Shown: positions 1 to 9,771, counted from the first letter of the stretch. The stretch: 64,000 nucleotides of DNA from an uncultured Granulosicoccus sp. (GCA_947499955.1 CANMQI010000020.1:35360-99359), one strand, 5' to 3'. A program made the numbers and translations. The notes: generated by a model from the sequence alone, not told the origin.

Positions 1-2
1 TA

Positions 3-269
3 CCCGACAACACGGGCGACCTCGGACGCATCATCGGACGTGTGCGTGCCGACAACACGCGAGGCGTCGAAGTCCAGGTGCGTATCACCGACTTAAGTGG
101 CAGAACACAAAAGATCATCGTCACCGACATGCAGTTCGAGACCCAGGTGCAGCCCGGCATTCATCGCCTGATCGCCATTGCTGAGGGCATGATCGGCGAG
201 GCGCAATCGATCACCGTGGCGGCAGACGACGACACCAAAATCACGTTGATCCTTCGTCCAGAGGTGTGA
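3..269 (+). CDS. 3' end of an unidentified eCIS-operon protein (partial)
   Basis: The frame is already open at the window edge (first codons read P-D-N-T-G-D-L-G), so this is the C-terminal part of a longer gene, not a 75-residue protein starting at the GTG at 42. The visible 88 residues look like a small beta-sandwich: G-R-I-I-G-R-V-R, then alternating hydrophobic strands and a P-G-I-H-R-L turn, as in carboxypeptidase-regulatory-like or Ig-like modules. It ends three bases before the CIS tape-measure gene, so it is probably in the same operon. The parent protein cannot be named from this fragment. Confidence 0.6.
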   Translation, partial: PDNTGDLGRIIGRVRADNTRGVEVQVRITDLSGRTQKIIVTDMQFETQVQPGIHRLIAIAEGMIGEAQSITVAADDDTKITLILRPEV

Positions 270-272
270 GCC

Positions 273-1577
273 ATGGCCGATGAGCCCACACCATTCACAT
301 CCATTCCACATCGCATCGGCACATTGCGGTTCGACCTGCAAGGGACTGATGAGGATCGCCTGATGAGCTTGCGCGAAGAAATCGCACACGGTGCTGAAAG
401 CTGGCTACCAGAGGTTCTGTCCGAAGTGCTGGATGAGTGGGCTGCGCCAACCGATACCGTGGTGCTGGATCGGCTGGAAATCGACCTCGGTCACATAGGC
501 CATACCGGTGGCTTCGATCGCGATCGGTTGCGGCGCATCCTGGCGCAGGCCCTCGCGGATCTGAATGTCCCGCCGGCAAAGCCCGTTACCATAAATAATC
601 AGGTCAGCCATGAAGTGCCCGAACTTGACGTGACCAAGGCGCTCGTTATCTTCCTGACATCTGGGACCCTGCCGTGGTGGTCACCCGAACCCCGTCTCGC
701 CGCGCTTTTCACACGCTTGGCGGCACAACCCGATGCAGTATTCTCAGCCTCGATCCACCTGATCAGACCGCACTTGCGGCAAGTTATGGCAGCAGAGCGA
801 CTCGTCATGCAAGCACCGCGCGAATTGGTATTGCGCCTCCTTCAAGTGATGCGTGCGACCACGTCAACAAGTCGCGCTGACACCTCGCAATCGGACCTTC
901 CGCCAACGCTCCGGGCCCGCGATCCGACAAACCGTACGGCGTTGATCCGCGTATTGTGTCATGCCGCCCGGTCAGACCTTGCGCCGTCGGCAGAAATGAC
1001 GACGCAGACGGAGGGTGCCAGTGCCGACAATGTTTCACAGCCGGATCTCAATGACGTCAGCAACGAGACGCTCGACACAGCACTTGATGTCGCCTGCGCC
1101 GGGGTCGTGTTGGTGCATCCGTTCCTGCCGCAGCTCTTTGAAATACTCGACTTGCAGCACAATGGCGACTTTGCCAGCCCGGGCGCACAGGAAACCGCCG
1201 TCCATCTAGTCGCCCATCTTGCCAGTGGTCATGACGAGCATGAGGAACCGGATTTGGCCCTTGCCAAGGTTCTGTGTGGCTGGGCATTGGCCACGCCCAT
1301 TGCGCGGTACGGAGATCTGACTTCAGGCATTCGCGACGAGGCAACGTCACTGTTGAGCGCTGTTATTGATCTGTGGTCTGCTCTCGGGGCCACCTCGCCT
1401 GAGGGCATCCGTGAGACGTTTTTGCAGCGACCGGGACGCCTGCGTCAGTCCTCTGATGCATGGAATCTTGCCGTTGACCCAGCTGCTTTCGATATCCTTC
1501 TGAACCAACTCCCCTGGGGAATTGGCACGGTGTACCTGCCCTGGATGGACAGACCGTTGATGGTCGACTGGTCATGA
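273..1577 (+). CDS. Contractile injection system tape-measure-type protein (CIS_TMP family)
   Basis: 434 residues. The N-terminus (H-R-I-G-T-L-R-F-D, then L-P-E-V-L-S-E-V-L-D-E and V-L-D-R-L-E-I-D-L-G) matches the opening of eCIS tape-measure proteins. The C-terminal third carries the family signature: L-V-H-P-F-L-P-Q-L-F-E, A-V-H-L-V-A-H-L-A-S-G, L-A-K-V-L-C-G, T-S-P-E-G-I-R-E-T-F-L-Q-R-P-G, and L-P-W-G-I-G-T-V-Y-L-P-W-M near the end. In related systems this protein acts in assembly or length control of the phage-tail-like particle. Its stop overlaps the start of the DUF4157 gene by 4 bases, so the two are probably translationally coupled. Family recognition is strong; the molecular role is from family knowledge. 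Confidence 0.85.
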   Translation: MADEPTPFTSIPHRIGTLRFDLQGTDEDRLMSLREEIAHGAESWLPEVLSEVLDEWAAPTDTVVLDRLEIDLGHIGHTGGFDRDRLRRILAQALADLNVPPAKPVTINNQVSHEVPELDVTKALVIFLTSGTLPWWSPEPRLAALFTRLAAQPDAVFSASIHLIRPHLRQVMAAERLVMQAPRELVLRLLQVMRATTSTSRADTSQSDLPPTLRARDPTNRTALIRVLCHAARSDLAPSAEMTTQTEGASADNVSQPDLNDVSNETLDTALDVACAGVVLVHPFLPQLFEILDLQHNGDFASPGAQETAVHLVAHLASGHDEHEEPDLALAKVLCGWALATPIARYGDLTSGIRDEATSLLSAVIDLWSALGATSPEGIRETFLQRPGRLRQSSDAWNLAVDPAAFDILLNQLPWGIGTVYLPWMDRPLMVDWS

Positions 1578-4500
1578 ACGCGCGTGTAAAAATCAAGGCA
1601 AAATCTGGCGTTCCCACGCAATCGGAACGCGGGGGATCGCGACCATTCTTCGCCGCCCCCATGCAGGCGCGCCTCAAGGTTGGGCAGCGCGGCGATCGAT
1701 TCGAGAAAGAGGCAGACACGGCCGCCGATGCAGTGGTTTATGGGCACGGACCACTGGCGGGTGTGGGCCCGGTAGCGGCGGCTCTGACGCCAACCGGCAG
1801 CAGCCTGGGCTCTCAACGCACGCCAATTGAGGATGAAGCCGGCAAACCAATCGCACGAATACCTGAGGAAGACACGCAGGCGAAGGAAGTGGAAGAAACG
1901 CAACCTCAGGAGGAGGAAGAAGCCCAGACACAGGAGGAGGAAGAAGCCCAGACACAGGAGGAGGAGGAAGCCCAGACACAGGAGGAAGAAGAAGCCCAGA
2001 CACAGGAGGAAGAAGAAGCCCAGACACAGGAGGAGGCCCAGGCAGACGAGCAAGAGGACGCGCAGACCCAGGAAGAGGAGGCGGCAACTCAGCAACAAGA
2101 ATTGCAGGAACGCGGTTCCGGACAAACCCGAAGCCCTGAGAAAATTGACCGCGTCTCCAAAGGTATCCGTGCCGCGCGCGGTTTGGGCAATCCGTTGCCC
2201 GAGGAGGCTCGCCGTCGGATGGAAACCCAATTCGGCGCCGAGCTATCAGGAGTGCGTATTCACACCGACGCACTGGCCGTCCAACTGACAGAAGCGCTGC
2301 ACGCGCAAGCTTTTGCCAGCGGTCGCGACATTTTTTTCAACAAGGACAAATTTTCTCCGGGGACGAATAAGGGTGACCACCTTCTGGCACATGAAATCGC
2401 CCATACCTTCCAGCAAGGCGGCATCAAGGCCAATGTCGTGCAACTGTCCGAGGACCCGAACCAGATCCTGGTCCGCCCCGAAGCGCTCAAGGCGATCAGT
2501 CTGGCCCGGGCCGAGATAGGCGGCGTCAACACCAAGCTCAACGATGCCGAGGGTAACCGTATAGGGTGGGAGCGGCTGCTCGCCTTCTTCCGTACAGCCT
2601 TTGGCGGCGACACGATTCATCCTGAGGTGATTCGCAAAATCACCATGGTTGAGATGAAGGGCGAGATGAAAGATGCTCTGCCCCATTGGTGCGGTATCTT
2701 CACATGGTGGGCGCTCAAAACCGCGGGCGTACCGCTGCCGGACTGGAAAATCGGCATGAGCATCCTCGATGCTGTCGACCCCCTGCCAGCGGGTACTCTT
2801 CCGCAGAAGGGCATGATTGCCTACGCCAACAAGAACCAGCACTTCGCCCTGGTCTCCGCCGTTGAAAGCACGACCGATGCCGAAGGCAAACCGCTCAGCG
2901 CTGTACTGATCCGCACCATCAACGGCAATACCGCCGGATCCAACAATCTGGGCGGTCAGGTACAGGAGGTCTGGCACCCTTATAGCCGCTGGAATAACTT
3001 CTTCGATCCCTTTGGAAAAGCCGCACTCCCGGATGTTCCTCTGGTCGCAACATCGCGTGATGCCGAGGAACCTACCGCCTTGCCGACACCAGAAACGTCT
3101 AAGCAGGAAACGGGGCAAACCAACGCTGCGAACATCGACCCCGAGCCCCCTGAAGACCAGATAACCCCGGTGCCCGAACTCGACGCCGGAACTGAAGCCG
3201 ATATCGCCCTCGACATCCCTCCGCCTGCACCCATCCCGCCGCCTGAGCCGGTGGCCGAGGTTGCAAAATTGGGTCTCGAAGGCTCCTCTGAGACAGCGAT
3301 GAGCGCATTTGTCTCCGCTGCTCCATCGGCCATGGCCGCCACCGCCGGCGATCTCTCAGACGCGATTACGGAAAAAGTGACCAGCGAGCAAACCGAAGCC
3401 GCCGTCGAGGCGCCCGAACTCGAAGTCCAAACCGGCGGCAGTATCGACCCCGGCACCACGCCGCCTGATCAGATACCTGTCCCCGGTAAAAGCAGTCTCG
3501 GCGATGGCGTCAATGATACTACCCCACCCGATCTCATTGCCACAGCCCACGAAGACAAAGCGCCGCCGCCCAGCAACAAAGAGACCGGAAAGCTGATGAA
3601 CAAGCAGCCAGAGGGTGGGTTCCTCGCCTGGCTGCGCTCAGCCATTACCGGACTGATGCGCAACATCCGAACCACGGATGATGGCGTCTCCACCGATGCA
3701 GGCGCCCGTGAAAAGGTCGAGATGAAAGGCAAAGCCGACCCAACCCGAATGAGCCGACAGAAAGACGAGGGTGTCACCGATCTGCGCATCCAGCGCGACA
3801 AGGAAACCACGGCGTACAAGAACCACTCCGGGCAATCCAGGATCAACGCGCGCAAAGTCGATGAAGCGCATAAACCCGTCTTGCGAGGTGAACCTGCTGC
3901 CACCCCGCAAGCTATACCTCCCTCAACCGATGCCCAAGACTACCTCGATGCTGCGTTACCCGCAGAGGTCCGCACCAAGGCTGATGAGGATGTCGCCCCG
4001 CAACTGCAAGCCAATCTCGACCAGGCCAGGACCGAATCTGCCAACGCTGCCACAACACGCGATACCGAAAGCACTCGTGAAAAGAAAATCGCCGCCAACA
4101 AGGCGCGCAAGATCAATGAAGACGCAGACCGCGACCAGAAAAAGATCGTGTTGGAAAACCGCCAGGACGTCGCCCGCCAACAGGGTGAAGGTGTCGCTGG
4201 CGCTTTCGAGCGAGTACAGGAATTCTCTGACGACGCCGCCAAAGAGCAAACCGACAAGAGCAAGGCCATTGGAGAGCATGTAAAAACCGAAGAAGGCAAG
4301 GCCCACAAAAAGCTGGAAGATGGCGAAAAGGAGGCTGAGGACAAGAAAAGGACGAAAGAGAGGGAGGCTGCCGAAAAGAAAAAGGAACTCGAGCGCGAAC
4401 AGAAAAAAGGTAGTTGGTGGGACCGCGCCGCCAGTCTCGTTAAAAGGGCCGTGTCGGTGATCACCGACGCGATCGACACGATATTCACCGCCCTGCGCGA

Positions 4501-6712
4501 GGCCGTGGCCACAATCATTAAAAAGGCTAAAGAAGCCGCTGTTGGCCTGATCAACGCCGCGCGTGACTGGGCCATCGACAAGCTAGATGATTTCCGGGAC
4601 TGGGCGAAGTCCAAGGTCGACAAATATCTCGGCGAAAGTTTTCCGGGGCTGGCCAGCGCGATAAATTCCGGCATCGATGCCACGGTCAATGTGGCCATTG
4701 ACGGTGTCAATGTGGTCGCTGACACGGCGATCGCCGGAGTCGAAGCCCTGGCTGATGGGCTAGCTGCTGTTCTTGATAAAATCCTGTCGGTCTACCAAAC
4801 GGCACTCAAGGCCGCCGTCGGCATTGCTGGCGCTGTTATTACAGGCGACTTCGCGGGTGCCTTGCGCATTGCAGTGCAGTCGGCCTGCGACATTGCAGGA
4901 ATAGACAGCAAACCGATCTTCGACTTCTTCGACCGTGCAGGCGAGACGGTGACGAAAATTCTCAAAAACGTACCCGGATTCCTCAACAATCTCATCACAG
5001 CCGTCGGCATGGGCATTCGCAGCTTTGGCGACAACATTCTGACCCACCTCAAGGCGGGCCTGATCCAATGGCTCACGGGTGCCTTGTCCGGAGGCGGGAT
5101 AACGCTTCCGCAGACCTTCGATCTCAAAGGTATTTTCAGCCTTGTGGCGCAGGTCCTGGGCCTGACTTATGCCAATATCAAATCGCGCATCATCAAGAAA
5201 TTACCGGCCGCCGAGAAGGTTTTTGACATGGTCGAAAAGGGGTTTGCGCTGGTGATGAAATTGAAGGATCTGGACTTTTCTGCACTCTGGGAAGAGGTGA
5301 AGGGCCAGCTTTCAAACCTGTACGAAATGGTGATTGGCGGTATTCGTAACTGGGTGATGACCACGGTCATCAAAGAGGGTGTCGTCTGGCTGTTGAGTCT
5401 GATGAACCCGGCATCAGCCATTGTGAAGGTACTCAAACTCATGTTCGATCTGGTGATGTGGCTGATCGAACGATTCAATCAGATCAAGGATTTCGTCCTC
5501 TCGGTCTATGACAGCATGTCGAAAATCGCTAGCGGTGTGCTGGGCCCCGCCTCCAAGGCGGTTGAAAATGCCTTGGCCAGATCGCTGCCAGTGGTGATCT
5601 CTTTGATCGCCAGCGTTGTGGGATTGGGGGGGATCAGCAAGGCGATTCGCGAACTGCTGGAAAAAATCACAACACCCATCAATAAGGTCATCGATGCGGT
5701 GATTGACAAGGTTGTCGCGTTCGCCAAAGGGCTTCTAGGTAAAGCCAAGTCCGGAGCAAAGAAAGTCAAGGACAAGATTGCTGAATTCCTCTGGCCAAAG
5801 AAGAAATTCACTGTCGATGGCGAAAGCCACACACTGGAATTCACTGCCGCTGGCACACCGATGATTCGCTCGACCCCGCAGGCGATCTCGACTTTCATCG
5901 CGGCCTGGGAAAAATCTGCCGGGACACCGCTTCCCAAGGCCAAGGCAGCACACCTGAAAAACGCTAAAGCAAAGTTGCAAGAGATGAAGACAGTCTCCGC
6001 TGAGGTCGACAAGCTGGAGAATGCCAAAAAGAAAGTGCCGCAGCCTAAGCTGAAAAAGCTGCTGTCTTTGCAAACAGAAATATCCATCGCACTGAAGGGG
6101 ATGCTCGGTTCGTCCAGCGGACTCGCGAAAGGCAAGGAACGCTACAAACTCGAAGGTCTGACCGGCACATTCAGCACGATACCGAAACCCAAGGGTGATT
6201 ATCTCACCGGTGATCATCAGCCACAGGCGGCTGTGATTAAGCATCTCGCCTTACGGCCCTATTTCAAGCCACCGCACGGTGACGACATCCGAAATCGCGC
6301 TGCCGGGTCTCACGCCCAAAACGCATTTGTCATCAATTTACAAGGCCAACGCCACGCGGCTGGTCGTACCTATGGTGGTAAAGGCAGTGCAACCAAAGCC
6401 ACCTTCATCTCGTCACTTGCAAGCGCTGAAGAAAAGGTGCCCAGCGGGGCCTCCAAAGCCAGTAGAGATGCCATTCATGCCAAGAACCGTAAATCCGCGG
6501 TGAAACTCTTGAAGGCCGAACTCTCCGCCGACGTCACTTCCATGCGCAGTGTCTATGGCAAAGCCGCCACTGATCCGATCTGGGACGATCTCAACCCGTT
6601 CACTACGGGTAACGTCAAGGCCAAGTCCACATTGGTCAAGGAAATCCAGTCGCAGGTTAAACGCGGTCAGTCGATCATTGCTGCTCAACCGATGTCTGTA
6701 ATGGAAAAATAG
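1574..6712 (+). CDS. Giant eCIS-associated DUF4157 protein, candidate cargo/toxin
   Basis: 1,712 residues in layered modules. Residues ~28-55 hold the motif L-K-V-G-Q-R-G-D-R-F-E-K-E-A-D common at the start of eCIS DUF4157 proteins. Residues ~100-180 are a Glu/Gln repeat. Residues ~205-285 are the DUF4157 metallopeptidase-like domain with H-E-I-A-H at 273-277. Residues ~360-480 resemble a CHAP/NlpC-type cysteine hydrolase (W-C-G-I-F at ~372, Q-H-F-A-L at ~422, N near 451). A Pro/Glu-rich linker, a Lys/Glu coiled coil (~830-960) and a long series of amphipathic or hydrophobic helices (~960-1450) follow. The last ~200 residues form a basic domain with G-D-H-Q-P-Q, possibly a nuclease-like toxin. 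Its position between tape measure and AAA+ ATPase fits an eCIS payload. The activity of the C-terminal domain is inferred. Confidence 0.85.
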   Translation: MNARVKIKAKSGVPTQSERGGSRPFFAAPMQARLKVGQRGDRFEKEADTAADAVVYGHGPLAGVGPVAAALTPTGSSLGSQRTPIEDEAGKPIARIPEEDTQAKEVEETQPQEEEEAQTQEEEEAQTQEEEEAQTQEEEEAQTQEEEEAQTQEEAQADEQEDAQTQEEEAATQQQELQERGSGQTRSPEKIDRVSKGIRAARGLGNPLPEEARRRMETQFGAELSGVRIHTDALAVQLTEALHAQAFASGRDIFFNKDKFSPGTNKGDHLLAHEIAHTFQQGGIKANVVQLSEDPNQILVRPEALKAISLARAEIGGVNTKLNDAEGNRIGWERLLAFFRTAFGGDTIHPEVIRKITMVEMKGEMKDALPHWCGIFTWWALKTAGVPLPDWKIGMSILDAVDPLPAGTLPQKGMIAYANKNQHFALVSAVESTTDAEGKPLSAVLIRTINGNTAGSNNLGGQVQEVWHPYSRWNNFFDPFGKAALPDVPLVATSRDAEEPTALPTPETSKQETGQTNAANIDPEPPEDQITPVPELDAGTEADIALDIPPPAPIPPPEPVAEVAKLGLEGSSETAMSAFVSAAPSAMAATAGDLSDAITEKVTSEQTEAAVEAPELEVQTGGSIDPGTTPPDQIPVPGKSSLGDGVNDTTPPDLIATAHEDKAPPPSNKETGKLMNKQPEGGFLAWLRSAITGLMRNIRTTDDGVSTDAGAREKVEMKGKADPTRMSRQKDEGVTDLRIQRDKETTAYKNHSGQSRINARKVDEAHKPVLRGEPAATPQAIPPSTDAQDYLDAALPAEVRTKADEDVAPQLQANLDQARTESANAATTRDTESTREKKIAANKARKINEDADRDQKKIVLENRQDVARQQGEGVAGAFERVQEFSDDAAKEQTDKSKAIGEHVKTEEGKAHKKLEDGEKEAEDKKRTKEREAAEKKKELEREQKKGSWWDRAASLVKRAVSVITDAIDTIFTALREAVATIIKKAKEAAVGLINAARDWAIDKLDDFRDWAKSKVDKYLGESFPGLASAINSGIDATVNVAIDGVNVVADTAIAGVEALADGLAAVLDKILSVYQTALKAAVGIAGAVITGDFAGALRIAVQSACDIAGIDSKPIFDFFDRAGETVTKILKNVPGFLNNLITAVGMGIRSFGDNILTHLKAGLIQWLTGALSGGGITLPQTFDLKGIFSLVAQVLGLTYANIKSRIIKKLPAAEKVFDMVEKGFALVMKLKDLDFSALWEEVKGQLSNLYEMVIGGIRNWVMTTVIKEGVVWLLSLMNPASAIVKVLKLMFDLVMWLIERFNQIKDFVLSVYDSMSKIASGVLGPASKAVENALARSLPVVISLIASVVGLGGISKAIRELLEKITTPINKVIDAVIDKVVAFAKGLLGKAKSGAKKVKDKIAEFLWPKKKFTVDGESHTLEFTAAGTPMIRSTPQAISTFIAAWEKSAGTPLPKAKAAHLKNAKAKLQEMKTVSAEVDKLENAKKKVPQPKLKKLLSLQTEISIALKGMLGSSSGLAKGKERYKLEGLTGTFSTIPKPKGDYLTGDHQPQAAVIKHLALRPYFKPPHGDDIRNRAAGSHAQNAFVINLQGQRHAAGRTYGGKGSATKATFISSLASAEEKVPSGASKASRDAIHAKNRKSAVKLLKAELSADVTSMRSVYGKAATDPIWDDLNPFTTGNVKAKSTLVKEIQSQVKRGQSIIAAQPMSVMEK
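1907..2035 (+). repeat. 24-bp in-frame tandem repeat encoding E-E-E-E-A-Q-T-Q
   Basis: About five copies of a 24-bp unit (aggaggaagaagcccagaca core) run head to tail inside the DUF4157 gene, with third-position A/G changes between copies. Each unit adds eight acidic/Gln residues. Because the unit is a multiple of three, slippage would change linker length without a frameshift. The repeats join the N-terminal eCIS motif to the DUF4157 domain. They are contiguous coding repeats, not CRISPR. Confidence 0.9.
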
Positions 6713-6715
6713 CCC

Positions 6716-8107
6716 ATGATCGACACCGTTCCTGGAAACGCGCTCAACTTGACTCTTGCACTGCAGTTTCTTGGTGATCTGATCACCGTTCGAGTACGCG
6801 AACATCTGGGTGAGGACGCCGGTACGCTGCCCCAACCAATTGTGCTGGAGAATGATTCCACGTTTGCAGATCTCGCCTATCGCCATAAACCGGGTTACGA
6901 CGCATTTACTATTCTCGTCCTCGCTTTGGCTCCGCATCTTCGGCCCGCATTCCTCGAAGCGACACTGCGCTCCGCTCTAGGCCGTGACGACGACTTTCCG
7001 CAATTTGGCGGTCACCGCGATCCAGACAGTCGCGCCCTGATCCCGACCGGAGAAACGGCGGCTTTCCTGCTCGCTGATGAGGACCTCGACGCTCGCTTCT
7101 CCCTGCAAGCGCTGTTCGCTCCCGACCACTGGTTCGCCACTGAAGGCCTCCTGTGGCTCGAACCTGTTCGCTCGAGTGCGCCCTTCCTGTCTGGTCGTAT
7201 CCTGATTGATCACGCCTGGGTCGAACGACTGACGCAAGGTGCCGAAACGCCACCGAAATTCTCCGCCAGTTTCCCCGCCCGCCCGGTCCAACCCGTGCTT
7301 GACTGGGACGACTTGATCCTCAATGCGGAAGCAATCTCCAGGCTGGATGACATACGCCGCTGGCTGCGCAATCGCAATGCTTTGGCATCTGGTGCAATGC
7401 CCCGCGGTCATATGCGCAAGGGTTTCCGAGCACTCTTTCATGGGCCCTCTGGCACCGGAAAAACCCTCGCCGCAGGTCTGATCGGCAAAGCCGCCGGACT
7501 TCCTGTCTATCGGGTAGATCTGTCCGCTGTTGTTTCAAAATACATCGGTGAGACTGAAAAGAACCTCTCATCGCTGTTCGAGATCGCGCAAAACCGCAAT
7601 TGGATTCTCTTTTTCGATGAAGCTGACGCGCTGTTCGGCAAGCGAACCTCCGTCAAGGACGCCCATGATCGCTATGCCAACCAGGAAGTCAGCTATCTCT
7701 TGCAGCGGGTCGAGGATTACAATGGTCTCTGCGTCCTCGCCTCTAATTTCCGTGCCAATATGGACGATGCATTCCTGGGTCGGTTCGACAGTATCATTCG
7801 CTTCTCCCTGCCCGGTGTCGATGAACGCATCCGACTTTGGCGTGCGACTCTGCCTATCGCACCGGCACCCGTCGACGCAGTTGCATTTGCACAAATCATG
7901 GCACGATTTGAACTCTCTGGCCGTGCCATCGTCGGTGCTGTTCAGCACGCCGCCCTTTCTGCGCTTGATGTGGGTCGCGACACGCTACTTCTTGTCGATG
8001 CCGTCGAGGGCGTCGAGCGCGAATATGAAAAAGAGGGCCGTGTTTTCAAGGATCTTGCCGCCAAAGAAATCAAGGAAGAGATCGAAGCACTATCCCTCAG
8101 CAGCTGA
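6716..8107 (+). CDS. eCIS-associated AAA+ ATPase
   Basis: 463 residues. A ~200-residue N-terminal helical domain is followed by a classic AAA+ module. Walker A is G-P-S-G-T-G-K-T at residues 243-250, Walker B I-L-F-F-D-E-A-D at ~297-304, and arginine-rich sensor segments follow (L-G-R-F-D-S-I-I-R-F). ATPases of this type are a hallmark of eCIS loci and are thought to remodel or load particle components. It starts 3 bases after the DUF4157 stop and is the last clear gene of the operon. Confidence 0.9.
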   Translation: MIDTVPGNALNLTLALQFLGDLITVRVREHLGEDAGTLPQPIVLENDSTFADLAYRHKPGYDAFTILVLALAPHLRPAFLEATLRSALGRDDDFPQFGGHRDPDSRALIPTGETAAFLLADEDLDARFSLQALFAPDHWFATEGLLWLEPVRSSAPFLSGRILIDHAWVERLTQGAETPPKFSASFPARPVQPVLDWDDLILNAEAISRLDDIRRWLRNRNALASGAMPRGHMRKGFRALFHGPSGTGKTLAAGLIGKAAGLPVYRVDLSAVVSKYIGETEKNLSSLFEIAQNRNWILFFDEADALFGKRTSVKDAHDRYANQEVSYLLQRVEDYNGLCVLASNFRANMDDAFLGRFDSIIRFSLPGVDERIRLWRATLPIAPAPVDAVAFAQIMARFELSGRAIVGAVQHAALSALDVGRDTLLLVDAVEGVEREYEKEGRVFKDLAAKEIKEEIEALSLSS

Positions 8108-8190
8108 CTCTGACGGGTATGTGGTCATTTTAAACCGTTGTTGCTTCTACCGCGCAAGTCCTTACTGCCAGTGTAAAAGCACCGGCATAA

Positions 8191-8412
8191 GTGAGCTCTG
8201 TGTCCTTCCCTGCACGCGTGGATCTCACTGCTGGCGCGCCCGCTGATGCAAAGGTGCAGGATCCCGCGTATGGCGCTGAGATGGCCAAGACGGCTTAATA
8301 CCCATATATCGATTCTGTTGCATTCTGGAACATCGAGTTGCAGACAAGCGCTACCCCCAAGGCTCAGCGATTGCGCCATTGGTATCGAATATCTACCTGC
8401 ACTACGCGTTGA
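8191..8412 (+). pseudogene. Possible decayed ORF after the eCIS operon
   Basis: A GTG at 8191 opens a 35-codon frame (V-S-S-V-S-F-P-A-R-V-D) that ends in TAA at 8296-8298. The same frame then stays open for 37 more codons (Y-P-Y-I-D-S-V-A-F-W-N-I-E-L) to TGA at 8410. The composition looks coding on both sides of the TAA, which suggests a nonsense-interrupted remnant, but no family was recognised. The rest of 8108-8689 shows no gene, tRNA or clear att site. The ICE/chromosome junction may lie here. Confidence 0.25.
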
Positions 8413-8689
8413 GGTGTGGGTACCGCATCGGCATCAAAAGCAGGAGCGTGGCCAGTCGGCGTTGTCAAATTCGCAGACGATAGTGTGCCACGAGCACCAA
8501 CTACTGCTTCAGCGGCAGGGGGGCGTGCCGCACATGAGATGAGTATTTATTGGACCTTTTTCAAGAGGCCTTGGGCCCACCGATAAACAGAGCCAATAGT
8601 TCGGCATCCGAGAAACGACTGATGCAGATTTTCTCCGAAGGGTCAACGCCGCGGACTGGCCCTTGTTCGCGAGCGGCTGACCCTGCCGC

Positions 8690-9334
8690 TCATGCAGCTG
8701 CGCGCAATGTTGCGTAGGTCTGCTCTATTGGGCGATCAGCGACTCCCCAGGTATCCACATTGCTGACTTTCTCCGTTCGTCGAAAGCAGGCGGCTTCCTC
8801 GACAGTGGCACAGCGTTTGATCACCATCAGGCATCCGTCCATCAACGTGGTCGGCTCGTGGCGAATACACACATAGACCTGGCCGCACCGGGCATAGATC
8901 TCGCCGGGCACCGGTGCGCTCGCCGCGTTGCACAGATCCTGCCTCTCGACCGTTCCTCCGCTGGCAACGATCGCCCTGTTGTGCTCGGCAAAGGTCGCGC
9001 CGCTCAGAAAGCCATCGATGATGTTCATGAACGTGGGTAGGTAACGGCAGTATTCCTCGAGCCGGGACAGCGCGATCGACCACTCGAAGCGTTTGGTACC
9101 TGTTTTCTTGCCTCGTGCTCCCAGCGTTCGTAATACGTGGACCACCCGCTTGTCGTAGGAAGGGGTTTCCACCACGATGGCACCATCGCCGTCGAGCACC
9201 AAGCGAGCATTACGGCAGATGAGAGATTCCATGGAATCTCTTCCGCCCCCATCATCATAAGCTCTGAACAGAGAAGTAAAACGCTCCTCGACCGACATGT
9301 CTCGGGTATCAGGTACACGCCACACCGTTTTCAT
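8690..9334 (-). CDS. Unknown ICE accessory protein
   Basis: 214 residues from the ATG at 9334. This start has A-A-G-G-A-G eight bases upstream and is preferred to the longer reading from 9373. The protein starts M-K-T-V-W-R-V-P-D and is soluble. A central stretch (S-A-P-V-P-G-E-I-Y-A-R-C-G-Q-V-Y-V-C) has two cysteines, with more near the end. No family was recognised. The upstream region contains an AT-rich palindrome and a GC-rich segment resembling those before the gene at 17339, which suggests shared control with the Tus operon. Confidence 0.65.
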   Translation of the reverse strand: MKTVWRVPDTRDMSVEERFTSLFRAYDDGGGRDSMESLICRNARLVLDGDGAIVVETPSYDKRVVHVLRTLGARGKKTGTKRFEWSIALSRLEEYCRYLPTFMNIIDGFLSGATFAEHNRAIVASGGTVERQDLCNAASAPVPGEIYARCGQVYVCIRHEPTTLMDGCLMVIKRCATVEEAACFRRTEKVSNVDTWGVADRPIEQTYATLRAAA

Positions 9335-9560
9335 GATGCCTATCTCCTTGTTGTACGATAAAGACAATAACAATCACGCAAAGAGCATGTCAATTATTAT
9401 TATAAAATACATATAATAATAACTCGATTGTCGTCGCCGGGCAAAGCCGCGATTGTTTGATATGCCAGGGTGGATCCCTCCATGAGAGAGCTTCTGTGAA
9501 GTTTGCGTCGATCGACAGTCACCATGGCTGTCCGAACGCTCATGTCGCAAGCCAATGCCC
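9335..9560 (-). promoter_or_regulatory. AT-rich palindrome plus structured leader-like region (copy 1)
   Basis: Plus-strand 9394-9422 holds a 10-bp inverted repeat, TTATTATTAT / ATAATAATAA, with a 9-base spacer. Immediately beyond it (9423-9440) is CGATTGTCGTCGCCGG, and at ~9459 GATATGCCAG. The 17.53-17.76 kb region repeats all three elements (an AT palindrome TATATTAT/ATAATATA, CGATTGCCGTCGTCGG, GATATTGCCAG) in the same order before another minus-strand gene. Two paralogous control regions are the simplest reading. Whether the site binds a protein or acts as RNA cannot be told. Confidence 0.5.
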
Positions 9561-9771
9561 AGGATCCGGAATCGCGACTGGCAAGTTGTGCGACGATCCG
9601 TCTCCCCTGCCCCGGACGCCGATCCGGTAGATCGTGCGGGCTTACCGTGTACCGGATCAAACACGTGGCGTCAGTGTGTCGAGTACCAGGCTGGTGTGGC
9701 GCGAATGGACTGCCGGCAGCGAACGCATCAGGCTGTCAGCCCGATGCGTCCGTTGACTTGCGAAAAGAAAG

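Noticed and set aside
1907..2035. 24-bp repeats as a CRISPR array
   Set aside because: The units are contiguous without spacers, in frame, and encode an acidic linker.
2246..3118. 290-codon minus-strand ORF
   Set aside because: It lies antisense inside the DUF4157 gene, lacks a ribosome site and has no recognisable domain.
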